DNA from: Linnemannia hyalina
Lineage: Eukaryota > Mortierellomycota > Mortierellomycetes > Mortierellales > Mortierellaceae
Reading direction: 5' to 3'
Assembly (NCBI GenBank): GCA_019671135.1
Contig: JAHRHY010000003.1
Location: 2,542,001 to 2,606,000, forward strand
DNA: 64,000 nt
Shown here: piece by piece, positions 46,058 to 56,182 of the stretch
Position numbering within the stretch: position 1 is the stretch's first letter
Layout: every line of letters begins with the position of its first letter
Translations under genes and position numbers: made by a program
The notes under the pieces: model-generated
Database searches by the model: none
The model's input: only the letters and a program-made list of their open reading frames with translations
Told to the model about the DNA's origin: nothing

Positions 46058-47545
46058 TTTTTTTTTTTTTCGTACACAATTTTATTTCTCTAACAAACAG
46101 CATAGAGAAGTTATTTGGAAGTAAAAGGGAACTACAGACCAAACTCTTCAGTGCACCATCCACCAGTCGCAGTCCGGTCCAGAACCTGGCTCTGCGCAAC
46201 AATTGTCGCTGCTCTTCACAGCTTAAACGGAAGAAAATAAAACTAGATACGAATGAAGGGGATTCTTCCCATCCTCTCCATCATTGACAACCTCCTCCTT
46301 CCTAACAAACTCTCCAACAACCGCTCGTCAGCAGCGCGTGGGTCCTTGGTCGCTCCAGGGCACCTTCCTTCACAATGTGTGGCTAGCGAAGCGCCACACG
46401 GACAGAAACCATCGTGCGTAATGTAACCGTATCCTTGACTCCAGTCACCTCGGGGGCCTGTGTACTTGGATGTCTTGTCCTTGGCAGAGATGCCCTGGCT
46501 TTGTTCCCACGCGATCGTCGCGGAGCACCGAGGTTTCCAGATCAGCTCCGAGGCCTGCGCCTCCAGGTAGCCAACAAACTTGTGAAGGACTGTCTTGGCG
46601 ATGGACATTGGGGTCCGGAAGACCGCGGACCATTCAGTCAACATGCTCAAGGGGGTGATGCCGCGGAGGAGATCCGACACATTCCACATCGGTTTCTCGT
46701 CTCGATCGAGAGCTGGACTACCGCCTGTGCACGGCTCGAGCTCCACCGATGGAGGAAAATCCTCGTACATGATCTGCATCCGAAGGGGGCCACCAGTGTA
46801 TGGGTACTGGCCTCGGTACCTGACGACCTCTGTCCACCGCGCGTTTGTATTCCCGCTTCCTGGCTGCGTTGTAGCTGTTTGTCGCCTGCACACCCCACTC
46901 ATTAATCTTGCCCATGGCCTCCTTCCAGATCTCAGTGGTGGTCTCAGCTGCCGAAGGGCATTTCCAGACGTGATCGTTATCCTCCTTCTCGAGCTCGCAT
47001 CGTCGGCACACGCATGTTGGGTACAGGTTGGGCTTGCGAGCCTGCATGGAGTTCAGAGTGGGCAGCATTCCATGCAGCTTTTTGATGTGATGTGTTCTTT
47101 GATGGGAGTCCTTGCTGTTGCTGTAAAAGGTGAAGACTGCGTGCCTGTCGTGGACATAAGCCAAGGTCGAGTTCCATTCCACGTCCTCGATGTCAGGGAT
47201 CGCCCTCTTGACCCGCCTCTGTGACGTCCAGGCCTGATGGTGACGGATTGTCGATTGTTGTTTGAGGAGCTGACGTAGATCGATTTCAACAATCCCGCCG
47301 TAACAATGTGCAAAGGTCGTGATATCCGTCTGTTGAGTGAGATCCACCATCCAGGGCACTGAACCACTCTGTGCTGCCACCTTCGCCGCCTGATCCGCAA
47401 GTTCGTTTCCGTGGATGTTGCTGTGACCTTTGATCCACACCACCTCAACCCCGCCTGGAATCGCTTCCTCGGTAAGGTGTCCCGACTTTTGGGTAGCCAA
47501 CAAGCGCCCTCTTGACGGGTCGCTCCTTATATGCAAGGCTTAAAG
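46058..47545 (-). mobile_element. Truncated LINE (RNase H-bearing non-LTR retrotransposon), copy B
   Basis: 5' truncated within the RNase H domain: starting near 47540 it reads RLLATQKSGHL, then VEVVWIKGHSNIHGNELADQAAK, the conserved C-terminal half of the retrotransposon RNase H, followed by the same zinc-knuckle-bearing C-terminal region as copy A. The frame is broken by one extra base near 46724 (CCGCCTG here, CCGCTG in copy A), splitting it into 47536-46718 and the remainder ending at 46243. The element ends in AAAATTGTGTACG and a 13-A tail (T run 46058-46070 on the plus strand), typical of target-primed insertion. Its 5' end lies about 60 bp from the tRNA-Ala gene. Inactive by truncation. 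Confidence 0.87.
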
Positions 47546-47605
47546 GTATGTGAATATAAAAATGTCAGCAAAAATTAAGTGTTATCAACAAAACAGCTTG
47601 AGATC

Positions 47606-47678
47606 GGGGATCTAGCTCAAATGGTAGAGCGCTCGCTTAGCATGCGAGAGGCACTGGGATCGATGCCCAGGTTCTCCA
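47606..47678 (+). tRNA. tRNA-Ala (AGC)
   Basis: Cloverleaf of 73 nt without intron. Acceptor GGGGATC pairs with GTTCTCC (one T-T mismatch at position 6 and one G-T), D-stem GCTC/GAGC, anticodon stem CTCGC/GCGAG with loop TTAGCAT giving anticodon AGC, T-stem CTGGG/CCCAG with loop ATCGATG, discriminator A. Internal A box (TAGCTCAAATGG) and B box (GGATCGATGCC) are recognisable, and a T-rich stretch follows at 47682-47689 as pol III terminator. The T6-T67 mismatch is unusual but the rest is canonical. Confidence 0.9.
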
Positions 47679-48248
47679 ATAATCATTTTTGTGTTTCGAG
47701 TTCAATATCGACTCGCATTCAATTTTTCTTTTCCTTGAGAGGGATACTAGGTGGTAGCCTGGGTGACGCCCCGGGCTTCGTTCCCTCTTTTTGATTTTCT
47801 TCTCTCCTTTTTAGTCTGGGTTTTCCGTGTCCATTGTGCGCCATCCGCTTTTTAACTTTCCAGTCAGTCTTATGAAAAAGGCCCGCGATATGCTTGTTCT
47901 GTTGTTTGTCCAAGAAGGCACGCGTTTCTTTATTCTCTCTCTTTTTCATGTTGCCGCGACTCTTTCTTCTCATTCCATATACAATTGGAGCGCACAAGTT
48001 TTGGTGATAATCGACCAGGCCACCTTCAGAAGAGAGGGTTGCCAAACGTTTTATTTTTATTTTCAAGATTAATTGAAAAGTAGGGTATGTCGAAGACAAG
48101 GGTCTCTTCGACGTTTTGCAAAGATACAAGGGTTAGATACAAGAGATGGGGGGGGGGGGATACACTAATAATTAGATGGGGGTTGGTGTAAGAAAAGCAA
48201 AAAGAAAAAACTACTGGTGCTTCTCATCGTTTCAAATTGACCGAGAAC
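47679..48248. other. Intergenic between tRNA and secreted protein gene
   Basis: No gene seen. Includes the pol III terminator just after the tRNA, a G-rich run at 48147-48159, and the 3' flank of the secreted Ser/Thr-rich protein gene. Confidence 0.55.
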
Positions 48249-48620
48249 TTAGAAGAACTGAGCGAGGGCAGCAACACCACCAATAGCCATCATAGCCTTG
48301 ACGGGGGCCTGGATCGCGTTTCCAGCGCTTCCACTACCAGGGGCAGGAGTACCCGAGGGGACAGTAGTGGTCGAGATGATAGTAGGGACGCCAATGGTGA
48401 TGGTGGTGATGATAGGGATTGTAATGGTTGCGGTCTCAGTGGCGGTAGCAATGCCTGAAGAGGTCGCAGATTCAGTAGGGGATGCGGAATCGGTGGGGGA
48501 TGCGGTGGAGTTTGTGCTGGGGAGAGTCACGGTGATAACGGAGGAAGTTGGCTTGGCGGCTGAGGCGGTTCCGAGGGCCATGATGGCGGCGACGAGGAGG
48601 GAGGTGGTGGTGAACTTCAT
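48249..48620 (-). CDS. Small secreted Ser/Thr-rich, probably GPI-anchored protein
   Basis: 123 residues, single exon, start MKFTTTSLLV. A clear signal peptide (hydrophobic core LLVAAIMALGTASA, cleavage likely after ASA at ~21) is followed by a Thr/Ser/Pro-rich stretch with an N-S-T glycosylation site and many Thr-Ile repeats. A small-residue segment (GSGSAGNA) precedes a C-terminal hydrophobic tail (VKAMMAIGGVAALAQFF), the layout of a GPI-anchored cell-wall or membrane protein. TATAAAAG on the minus strand (48732-48739) lies about 112 bp upstream of the start, so expression is probably from a conventional TATA promoter. The mature chain is very short, so a structural wall or surface role is likely; no family recognised. 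Confidence 0.75.
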   Translation of the reverse strand: MKFTTTSLLVAAIMALGTASAAKPTSSVITVTLPSTNSTASPTDSASPTESATSSGIATATETATITIPIITTITIGVPTIISTTTVPSGTPAPGSGSAGNAIQAPVKAMMAIGGVAALAQFF

Positions 48621-48731
48621 GGTTGAATTGGACGTGTTAGTTGGTGTTGAGAAGTTGAGCGAGTTGCGTTGAGTTGAGGAGAGAAGAGTGATGATGAGAT
48701 GAAGGGAAAAAAAAGGTGCTGAAGACGTGTC

Positions 48732-48739
48732 TTTTATAC
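48732..48739 (-). promoter_or_regulatory. TATA box of the secreted Ser/Thr-rich protein gene
   Basis: Minus-strand TATAAAAG, 112 bp before the start codon at 48620. Spacing fits a transcription start about 30 bp downstream and an ~80-nt leader. Confidence 0.5.
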
Positions 48740-50091
48740 ACAAAATTAAACTAGGGATGGCGCCAACGGCGGTCAGTTGGGTCCCTGACTACAATCGAAG
48801 GATAGAGAAAAGGAAATGGGTGATAGGATAAATGTCATTCAGTCATCATCATCTCATCCAGCCCTTCACTCCTTGTTGCATAAATGACGACCTCCAGGTC
48901 CAGTTTCTATTTACTTTATTAGTCCATTTCAGGGTCTGTGGGCTAATAAGACGCTAGGGGCCACTAGGACGACTTGGGCTGTATGATGGAAGAATAGGAT
49001 GGTGTTGTGCAATGGGAATATGAACACAAATATAACAACGGAAGAGGGGCGTAGGCGCGCGAGAGTGTAAGAGAACTATTTTGCATAGTGTCGTCAGTGT
49101 ACTTTCTTCAGTCTCCTGACTTCTTTCCCATGGACGTGTCTAAAAATCGACTAGTGTGTAAGTGTACAAGGGAACAAATGGAAGAGAGAGGAACCCTATT
49201 CTTAGAGACCAAGCCAAAGAAGTGTGTAAACGCGCATTTATGGCATCGATTGGCGATGACAGGCAGGGACAGATGCAGAGAAAGAGAGGCGATAAGGGCA
49301 CAACAGGTGCAGAGATGAGGTGCTTCAAGCACAACGCTTGCCTCATAAGTTTACTGGCATGGGTCTAGTGGAGGCGATATTCATTTGCATTAGCACATTG
49401 CCCTTCGCCTCGATCATGTTTTTTCATTTGTTTTGTTGCTTATTGTTTTCAGCAGCCTAGGCAATACCGTCCTGCCTGTCGAGTGTGAGAGGGCGAGTCG
49501 CGTCTTTTTATTCTAGGACGTATGACGAGTTATGGAGTGGCGTTCGGGCAGACAAAACAGAATGATCCCGTAGTCGCTTCTTTGGACACACTTTGTCTTG
49601 GCAACATCCGTAGACACCTAAATACTAACGTACGCGAGAGAAGGAGAACAAAGGGTGCTGATCGTCATAAAAGCAAAACTAGGGTTGGAGTTGGATCTTG
49701 TTGCTGCTCTGCATGTCTATGTTCCTCTCATGTCTCCTTCTAGACAGCCACAAGCCAACACGCGCCACAGGGAAGGGATCAAGTCTTGACAGGACGAATA
49801 AGGATGTGTATGTCTGCATCGGGAAAGAGGCAGAGAGACTGTGGACCATACCACCCTGTTTGATCCGTCGATTGGGGCTGCAAGTGTGGACCATGTGTCC
49901 CCTTTGTTGTTTTCCGTGCTATTCACTGCAGACATATCATCTGGTCACTCGGGCGTTTGTTGTTTACGATATCGATGCCGTTCTTGAGGATTATTCTGCT
50001 TTCTCTCTTCTTTTCTCTTCACTCTTCCCCTTTTCTTTTTTATCCACACCCCCCTCCACTCCATCCTCGTCCTACTTTTAATACATCCACC
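48740..50091. other. Intergenic upstream of secreted protein and coiled-coil genes
   Basis: No supportable gene. Divergent promoter region: secreted Ser/Thr-rich protein leftwards, coiled-coil gene rightwards. The last ~90 bases are pyrimidine-rich. Confidence 0.5.
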
Positions 50092-52628
50092 ATGGCGACA
50101 GAACGACCCGCCATGCTAATATCAACCCGTTCGTCAGGTCCCTCTGACGGACCGGATCGTCCTGGCACTACTCCTTCTGTAAGTCTCAATCCTTTGATTC
50201 CAGCCTGGGCTGCCTGTCTCTCTCTCCTCTCTCCTCCTCCTCTGTCTACAACCAGCACGGATTGTCAGGAAGCGTAAAAGATGAAAGGGTAGTTGCATTG
50301 GCATGACCATCTCTCACATGAGCCTGTTTTGTCTGAATGCACATGAGCCAGCGAATGAGTTGTCGGACGAGTGTGTGTTTTAGTTCATGGGGTCCGTGGT
50401 TGGTGGCAAGTGTTGTTGTTCAAGAAAGAGGGCAAAGAGGGGCGCCCGGAAGTGGCTGCAGCCTGTGGCCTTGAAATGAACGTGTGACCTGTCCATGACG
50501 GACAACCTCAGCCGTTCTAAGACTTCTTTGTTCAAGACAAGCCTGTTTGCCGTCATACGTCTTTTTATTTCTCCTCATATCACTTCTGTCTCTCTCTCTC
50601 ACTCCTCTCACTCACACTCCTCTCTCTCTTTCTTGCCCCCTCTTTTCGCTCGTTCTCTCACACACACTCTCTCTTCACCCCCTTTTCTCTACGGACCTGC
50701 ATGTCATTCACTCGCTCACTCAACAATCGACACTTCAAACTACACTAGGCTGCCTCGTCGTTCCACGCCAAGGATCGTCTTCTCTCTTCCCTGCCTTCTC
50801 CACCACTCTCGCCACAAGACACTGCTCAACACCACAACTCTTTTCTTTCCTTGTCCTTGAACCCTTTACAACAAGACAACGACGACAGCGGCACTGTCGA
50901 TATGACTGAGCCCAAAAACTTTCCTCTCGATCTGCACGACAAGCAGCAGCATCAAGACATGCACATGCACATTGACCACGAGGGAAATACCGTTACTACT
51001 CCAGTCAATACAACTCTCACCAGCAGCAGCGATAATCTATCGCCGCAACCTATACTGCCGAGCCAGCTCAGGAAACGCCATGAGAGAATGAAGTTGCTGG
51101 AAAAAAAGACTAGACAACAACAGCAGCAACAACCACAGTCTTTACAACAATCAAACCAGCTGGAAAACCAAGTCCAAGAACAACAGCCACCACCACCGCA
51201 GACCGATATGAGCGACTCCAGTCAACGGAGACAGCCTCTGCACGATTATGACGTCTCAGTGTCTCCTCTCTCCTTGCCTCCACTACCACCAGTATCGCAA
51301 CCAATGGACCAAGAAGCCCAGGGCAAGACAAAGGACAGAGAGGTGCATACACATCTTTCGATTATTAAAAAGACTCGATTCGAGGACTCGATCTCATCAC
51401 CAACCTTGCCGGGCGAAAGTTCCGAAGATGAAGATCACGACAGCGATAGCCAGGGAGCAGAGTTGCCGACAGCGGTGTCCTCGCCATCATATCATTCTTC
51501 AGGAGCTCTGATCCGTGCCAAGTCCTTCAGTATGTTCGAGTCAAGCAGCGATTCTCTCATGGGCGGTGGAGGTCGACACTACCTGCCATACTCGAACAGG
51601 AACAGCTTCATGAATCCAAACTATGGCGCCAGCATGGACTTTCCAGAGATTGTGATGCCGACTCGAGACTGGATCAAGATGCAGACGCGGATCAACTCAC
51701 TGGAGACAGAGATTGCTCATGTCACTCGGACCAATCGGTTGCTGAACCAGGAACTTGACAAAGTCAGTGGGCACCTACAGAGGCTGACAAGCCAGGACGG
51801 TGAAGGATGGCGAAAGGAGTACGAGTTCCTTGTTCAGCAGGTCGACTTGATGCACCGACAGCTTCAGATCAGCCACAGCCAGAGTTCTTTCGGAGTAGAG
51901 GGAACTGAACACCAGGGCCAGCTTGTGCGGGGACAACCAGAAATGACCAGACAGCTCCATACGGAAGTCAAGGACCTTACAGCATCACTCAAGAGTTGGC
52001 AGACAGCCTTCCAACAAGCCGAGGGGAAGTACCGTCGCAAGTGTGGTATGTTTCATTCGTCATTGTCCATAGTGCATTCTTTGCTCATTTGATGATTCTG
52101 TGCGTCAAATGGCTGTAGCCCACTAATTGCATTATGTCATCGATTTATTTTTCTGCTATTGGCGCATGCATGGGGCACATGAAAATAGATGGCGAGCGGG
52201 AACTCAAGCAGACATTACGGGAGCGGGAAAACCAACTGTCCAGCCTTGTAGAAAAGCTGTCTGGATACGAGAACGAGTTCAAAATGTCAATGTCAAACTA
52301 TGAGCAGCTGGCGCGGTTGACGTCTGAACTGGAAGCACTAGACGGCAGGAGGAAGTTGGCAGAGGGCGACAAGGGTACGGTGACTACAGTATCCATGTCA
52401 ACCTCAACCTCTACCTTGGCTCAGTCATCATCGCCAACACCACCACCACCACCACCACCACCAACGACGGCGACCACTGCTCATATAGACCTTATCAACA
52501 AGCAGCCAGGGATGCCAGGACTATTTCCGGACGCGAATTCTCAGCGCCAACCTGCCCCCAGTATGGATCACCTCACAGTATCGATTCTGTCCTGGGCAAC
52601 TCTCCTCGTCACTTATATCCTCTCGTAA
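50092..52628 (+). CDS. Coiled-coil, C-terminally membrane-anchored protein
   Basis: Function not recognised. Exons 50092-50178, 50749-52045 and 52189-52628 give 607 residues; both junctions keep frame (TPS/AASSF and a codon split giving KC/DGEREL). The first ATG opens MATERPAM just downstream of a CT-rich leader. The N-terminal ~260 residues are disordered, rich in Gln, Ser, Pro and Asp, with a Gln run near residue 165. From about residue 300 a long coiled coil begins (TRDWIKMQTRINSLETEIAH, then LNQELDKVSGHLQRL) and continues past residue 480. A poly-Pro stretch (PTPPPPPPPP) follows, and the protein ends in one hydrophobic helix, LTVSILSWATLLVTYILS, as in tail-anchored proteins. Probably a tether or scaffold on an organelle membrane, by layout only. 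Intron 1 is long (570 nt). Confidence 0.7.
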
Positions 52629-53833
52629 CTACCCGACTATAATACACATATGTCATGTCCATAATACCGCGCAATACCAGAAAAATAATAAACAGCCCAA
52701 TCGAGGAGCGGTAGACATGCATGGAGAACGTCATTCCTCTCATGGATGTTTACATTTTTGTGCACTGAAAAGCTATAGTAACAACATGTGTGGAGACCTT
52801 GTTCAAGGAGTAAAGAGTAGCATATGCAGCAAATATAACTTTTGCCATTCGTTGTTCATGCGCTGCTCTTTTGCCACTTAACGTGTAACGTCTGACATAA
52901 GATATGTAATGCGAACAGCCATTGCCCCGTCTTCCCTTCTCTTTCCTTCCATTTTTGTGCGTTGTTGATTGTTCGCACTTACATGCAACTGATATTCGAC
53001 CAATTGGTCCTGGCCACATAGAAGGAGGCCGCTTTTTTCAGGGCGACCTGGCTCTGGCTTCTGCCCTGGTTGGTTGTTAGGAGGGTGCTTTCCTCGGTGA
53101 GCTCACACAACTGCAACACATTTTGTGTATGTAAGGAGAGAAGCTGAATGCGAACGTCCATTGTAAACGTATTCTGGATGGACGCACCGTCCTTCTCCTC
53201 GCGTTCGATCATGTACCAGTACCCATTACGCCCCCTGGCTCCAGGTTCGAGTTTTCTCCCTGTCTTGTCTTTTCTCTTATCGCCTTGGTTTCTCCGCTAC
53301 ACGTAGAGGGGCACGACGATATCTATAAAATCTGGGACGAAGATGATAGCATGGATGAGATTCTAGGACGACTTGTACAATATCTGGAATCGCTAGCCCT
53401 TCTCGTCCAGTTGTTTACTTTTCGCCTGTATCCGCGTCAATTTCTCAATCTCATACCTTTAGTATGGGTTAATCCCTCGATCATTTCTCATGCCCATCGC
53501 CATGCCAATAAGTCCCGGACCCCTATATTTTTATAATAGTTTCATTGAATTGATTTCGAGCAAAGTTCGTAATCCGCACTCCATCATCAACTTAAGGGCG
53601 ACTCATTAACAACGGACGCGGACGCACTTGTTAAATCTTCGATTCATTTGTATTCAGTAGTCATAGAATTATAGGGGTCCGGGACTTATTGGCACGGCCT
53701 CTGCCAAGGTTTCCACTGCTGTACCCACTATTTTTTTTTATTTCTACGTCTGCGTTGAGTGGGTGTATCAAGTCTGACTCTGATATGTACTCTTGGCCCC
53801 ATTTTTATTGGCACGTTGTGGATCTGACTTTAG
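52629..53833. other. Intergenic with inverted-repeat element
   Basis: Holds the 192-bp inverted-repeat element (53503-53694), a third partial terminus at 53804-53815, and short open frames on both strands (52985-53212 minus, ending at a GTAAGT donor; 53285-53536 plus) that look partly coding but cannot be assigned. They may be remnants of the N-terminal part of the Crypton-type gene or unrelated. Confidence 0.4.
53503..53694. mobile_element. MITE-like element with 25-bp perfect terminal inverted repeats
   Basis: Positions 53503-53527 and 53670-53694 are perfect 25-bp reverse complements (outer end TGCCAATAAGTCCCGG), enclosing 142 bp of AT-rich non-coding DNA. Size and structure fit a miniature inverted-repeat transposable element. 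No obvious target-site duplication flanks it. A related terminus (TTTATTGGCACG) recurs at 53804-53815. Superfamily not assigned. Confidence 0.7.
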
Positions 53834-55591
53834 GTCAAACATGAGCCCCCGCCGGACTTTGATGATCCCGATTGGATCAATACGAAGCTCATCCACACTT
53901 GGCCCAACGTGAAGGATATGATATCATATGAAAGCCAAACGGACTCCACAAGGGACTGTTTCAAACGTCAGCGCGTGTCGTGCCGTCACATCGCTCATTC
54001 CGGCCACCATAGCGGTGCGGCCGAGGCCAAGATGTTACGAATCAGGCGAGAGGATACCAAGAAGGCAGGCCGTTGGGTAAATCAAAGCAGCAGATTGGAC
54101 GAGTACTACGATGACGAACCCTCGTACCATTTCGCGGTTCAAATGGCTGGATTCCTGGGCGGACAAGTACCTTTTCATCTCAAGCGGAACGAAATCTCAC
54201 CTAGTTTGGACCTGCAACGACAAATATTTCCTTTCATCGAGACCGCATTCGGACCTCCAGGCAGCTCTGAGTACGACAAATGGCAAGCGGAGTGCATACA
54301 CGAAATGGAGGAGAGGAGCGCCAATGATCCTTCCCAATTCAGCAGTGTCTTGCCGCTGCAGTACGATCCGAACATCCGAAGTTTTGTCCCTTCCACCACT
54401 CGACAATCTGACCTGGCGAAACAATGCTTTTTGAAAGCACTTCTTCGCCTGCGACGTGTGATCCTTCAGGATGCTGCAGAGTACTTGTACAGGTTCACCG
54501 ATGTCGAGTCGCCTCTATTGGCATTCGGAGTGTTCAAGACGCCGGCTTTCCAGGCCTTTAAGGAGCAGGTAGAGGCAGCGTTGAGCTCGAAGGATATGGC
54601 ATTGCCAGCGGACATGCATCCCAATGTGAAGATGGTTCTCCAGGACCAGCAACGAGTTCTCGCTCGGCAAGGGGAGATAATGGGGAGGCTACCGGGGAGC
54701 TTGGAGAACATGGAGCGCGAGGTACAAGGGCTTCGGAGGACAGCAGCTGAACGCCTGGATCAAGCCATGATGTATGTGGACGCTCCCTTTGACTGTGGCA
54801 TGAGCTATTTCAAGGATACTATTTCCCGTGTCGAGTCCAAGTTGGATTATCTGATGAGCCAACTTGGCCCCTCCGCCCCTGGTTCTGCCCTCCCTCCCTG
54901 GCAGTCATATTCAGCGCTCTCATATCAACCATACCCAGCACCCTCATGTCAACACGCATTTGGATCCGCTCCCGCTCTAGCCGTGTCCACTGCTTTCCAG
55001 GCCCATTCTGAGCAGTCGGGTCCTTCTTCTTTTCCTCGAAAACTCGCGCAAGCGCCGGTAACAGCATTGGTCCCGAGATGTGCCCCAGTTGCCCTGTCCC
55101 AGCCCCAGTCCCAGCCCCAGTCCCAGCGGATACCTCTACAAGCCGTGCCTGTGCCTGTGCAGCAACAGCAGCCATCCACGACCATGCCGACAACTGAAAC
55201 TACAACAACTACGACCGCCACCGCCACCACAACCAGTATCAATGCAACGACAGGCGGCGTCACAGTTTCAGTCAACTACAGGCTTGGAAACGTGGCAGCT
55301 ATCTGGGAAGAATATCAAAAATTCGAGCAGGAACGACAAAAGGCAGGAAAGAAATCAATGGGCATCTCCAGGAAACACCAGAAACAACTCAACAACAAAA
55401 AGCGAGTGGTTGAGGAGGTCGAATACCTAGCCGACCAAATCAGAGCAACAGATGAAAGCCTTAATCAACAGGATGCCATCCAGAGGGCCATGTCGGAGCT
55501 CGATGCAATGTTCAAGGCAAAGTCATGGACTGTTAACCAATTGATTAATTGTTGCCGAGACCAGAAGGCTGTAAGAGAAGACACCGCCTAG
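53834..55591 (+). CDS. Crypton-type tyrosine-recombinase-like protein, N-terminally incomplete
   Basis: C-terminal part of a Crypton/Ndc10-type protein, 585 codons open. The exon appears to start after an AG acceptor at 53833 (TAG in frame just before). Family features: ISYESQTDSTRDCF, then HSGHHSGAAEA at the place of the H-x-x-R motif, then KKAGRWVNQSSRLDEYYDDEP with the expected catalytic Tyr and QMAGFLGGQ, and SLDLQRQIFPFIE. The middle is helical; a Gln/Pro/Thr low-complexity linker follows. The last ~110 residues (AAIWEEYQKF to VNQLINCCRDQK) fit the GCR1_C DNA-binding domain often attached to Crypton proteins. The conserved Arg of H-x-G-R reads His, so recombinase activity is doubtful. 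The N-terminal half of the recombinase is not recognisable upstream; the inverted-repeat element sits there. A decayed element or domesticated DNA-binding protein are both possible. Confidence 0.65.
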   Translation, partial: VKHEPPPDFDDPDWINTKLIHTWPNVKDMISYESQTDSTRDCFKRQRVSCRHIAHSGHHSGAAEAKMLRIRREDTKKAGRWVNQSSRLDEYYDDEPSYHFAVQMAGFLGGQVPFHLKRNEISPSLDLQRQIFPFIETAFGPPGSSEYDKWQAECIHEMEERSANDPSQFSSVLPLQYDPNIRSFVPSTTRQSDLAKQCFLKALLRLRRVILQDAAEYLYRFTDVESPLLAFGVFKTPAFQAFKEQVEAALSSKDMALPADMHPNVKMVLQDQQRVLARQGEIMGRLPGSLENMEREVQGLRRTAAERLDQAMMYVDAPFDCGMSYFKDTISRVESKLDYLMSQLGPSAPGSALPPWQSYSALSYQPYPAPSCQHAFGSAPALAVSTAFQAHSEQSGPSSFPRKLAQAPVTALVPRCAPVALSQPQSQPQSQRIPLQAVPVPVQQQQPSTTMPTTETTTTTTATATTTSINATTGGVTVSVNYRLGNVAAIWEEYQKFEQERQKAGKKSMGISRKHQKQLNNKKRVVEEVEYLADQIRATDESLNQQDAIQRAMSELDAMFKAKSWTVNQLINCCRDQKAVREDTA

Positions 55592-56182
55592 TCCCCACCT
55601 GCAATGAAAATAAAAAGAGTATCAAAATCAAAATCAAAAGCAAAAGATCAACAATGGGTGCAGAAAAAAGAGTGAATGGTTAAAAGAAGCAAGTACTGCT
55701 CAAAATGCTGCTAAAGAGCGTAGCGTAGTAGTGATGGTGGGTAGGGATAGAAAATATAGCGTATAATGTATAGAAGATAGAAGATATAAAAGAAAAGAGA
55801 TGGGAAGCGGACATGGTATTGTGATATGGGGTATATGAGGTCCCTGTGCCTGTGCCTGTGCCTGTGCCTGAAAAATGCCATTGGCGACGAATCAGAATTC
55901 CTCAGAGCCAATCATATCTCCCCAAAAACATGTATCTTTTCTTTTTCTTTGCTTTCCCTTTTCCTTCAATACCTCCCCTGGTTGCGGGTTGGAACGGCAG
56001 ATTGAAAATAAATTACTTCTTCCATCTTTTTTTTTTTTTTTGGTCACTGTGTGCAATGTTTAAGTGCTGAATGAATGAATGATGATAAGGAGCACGGATT
56101 TAAAAAAAATGCAAAATGTGGGAAATGTCTATTTCATGAATGGTGTGGGATAAAATGTGCAAAAAAACGGCTACTTCAGTTA
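55592..56182. other. Intergenic between convergent genes
   Basis: 3' flanks of the Crypton-type gene and UTP13. Includes a short (TGTGCC)n hexanucleotide repeat at about 55846-55869 and a T run at 56027-56041. No gene seen. Confidence 0.6.

Noticed and set aside
52985..53212. Minus-strand frame ending at a GTAAGT donor
   Set aside because: Plausible exon-like piece, but no neighbouring exon, start or family could be linked to it.
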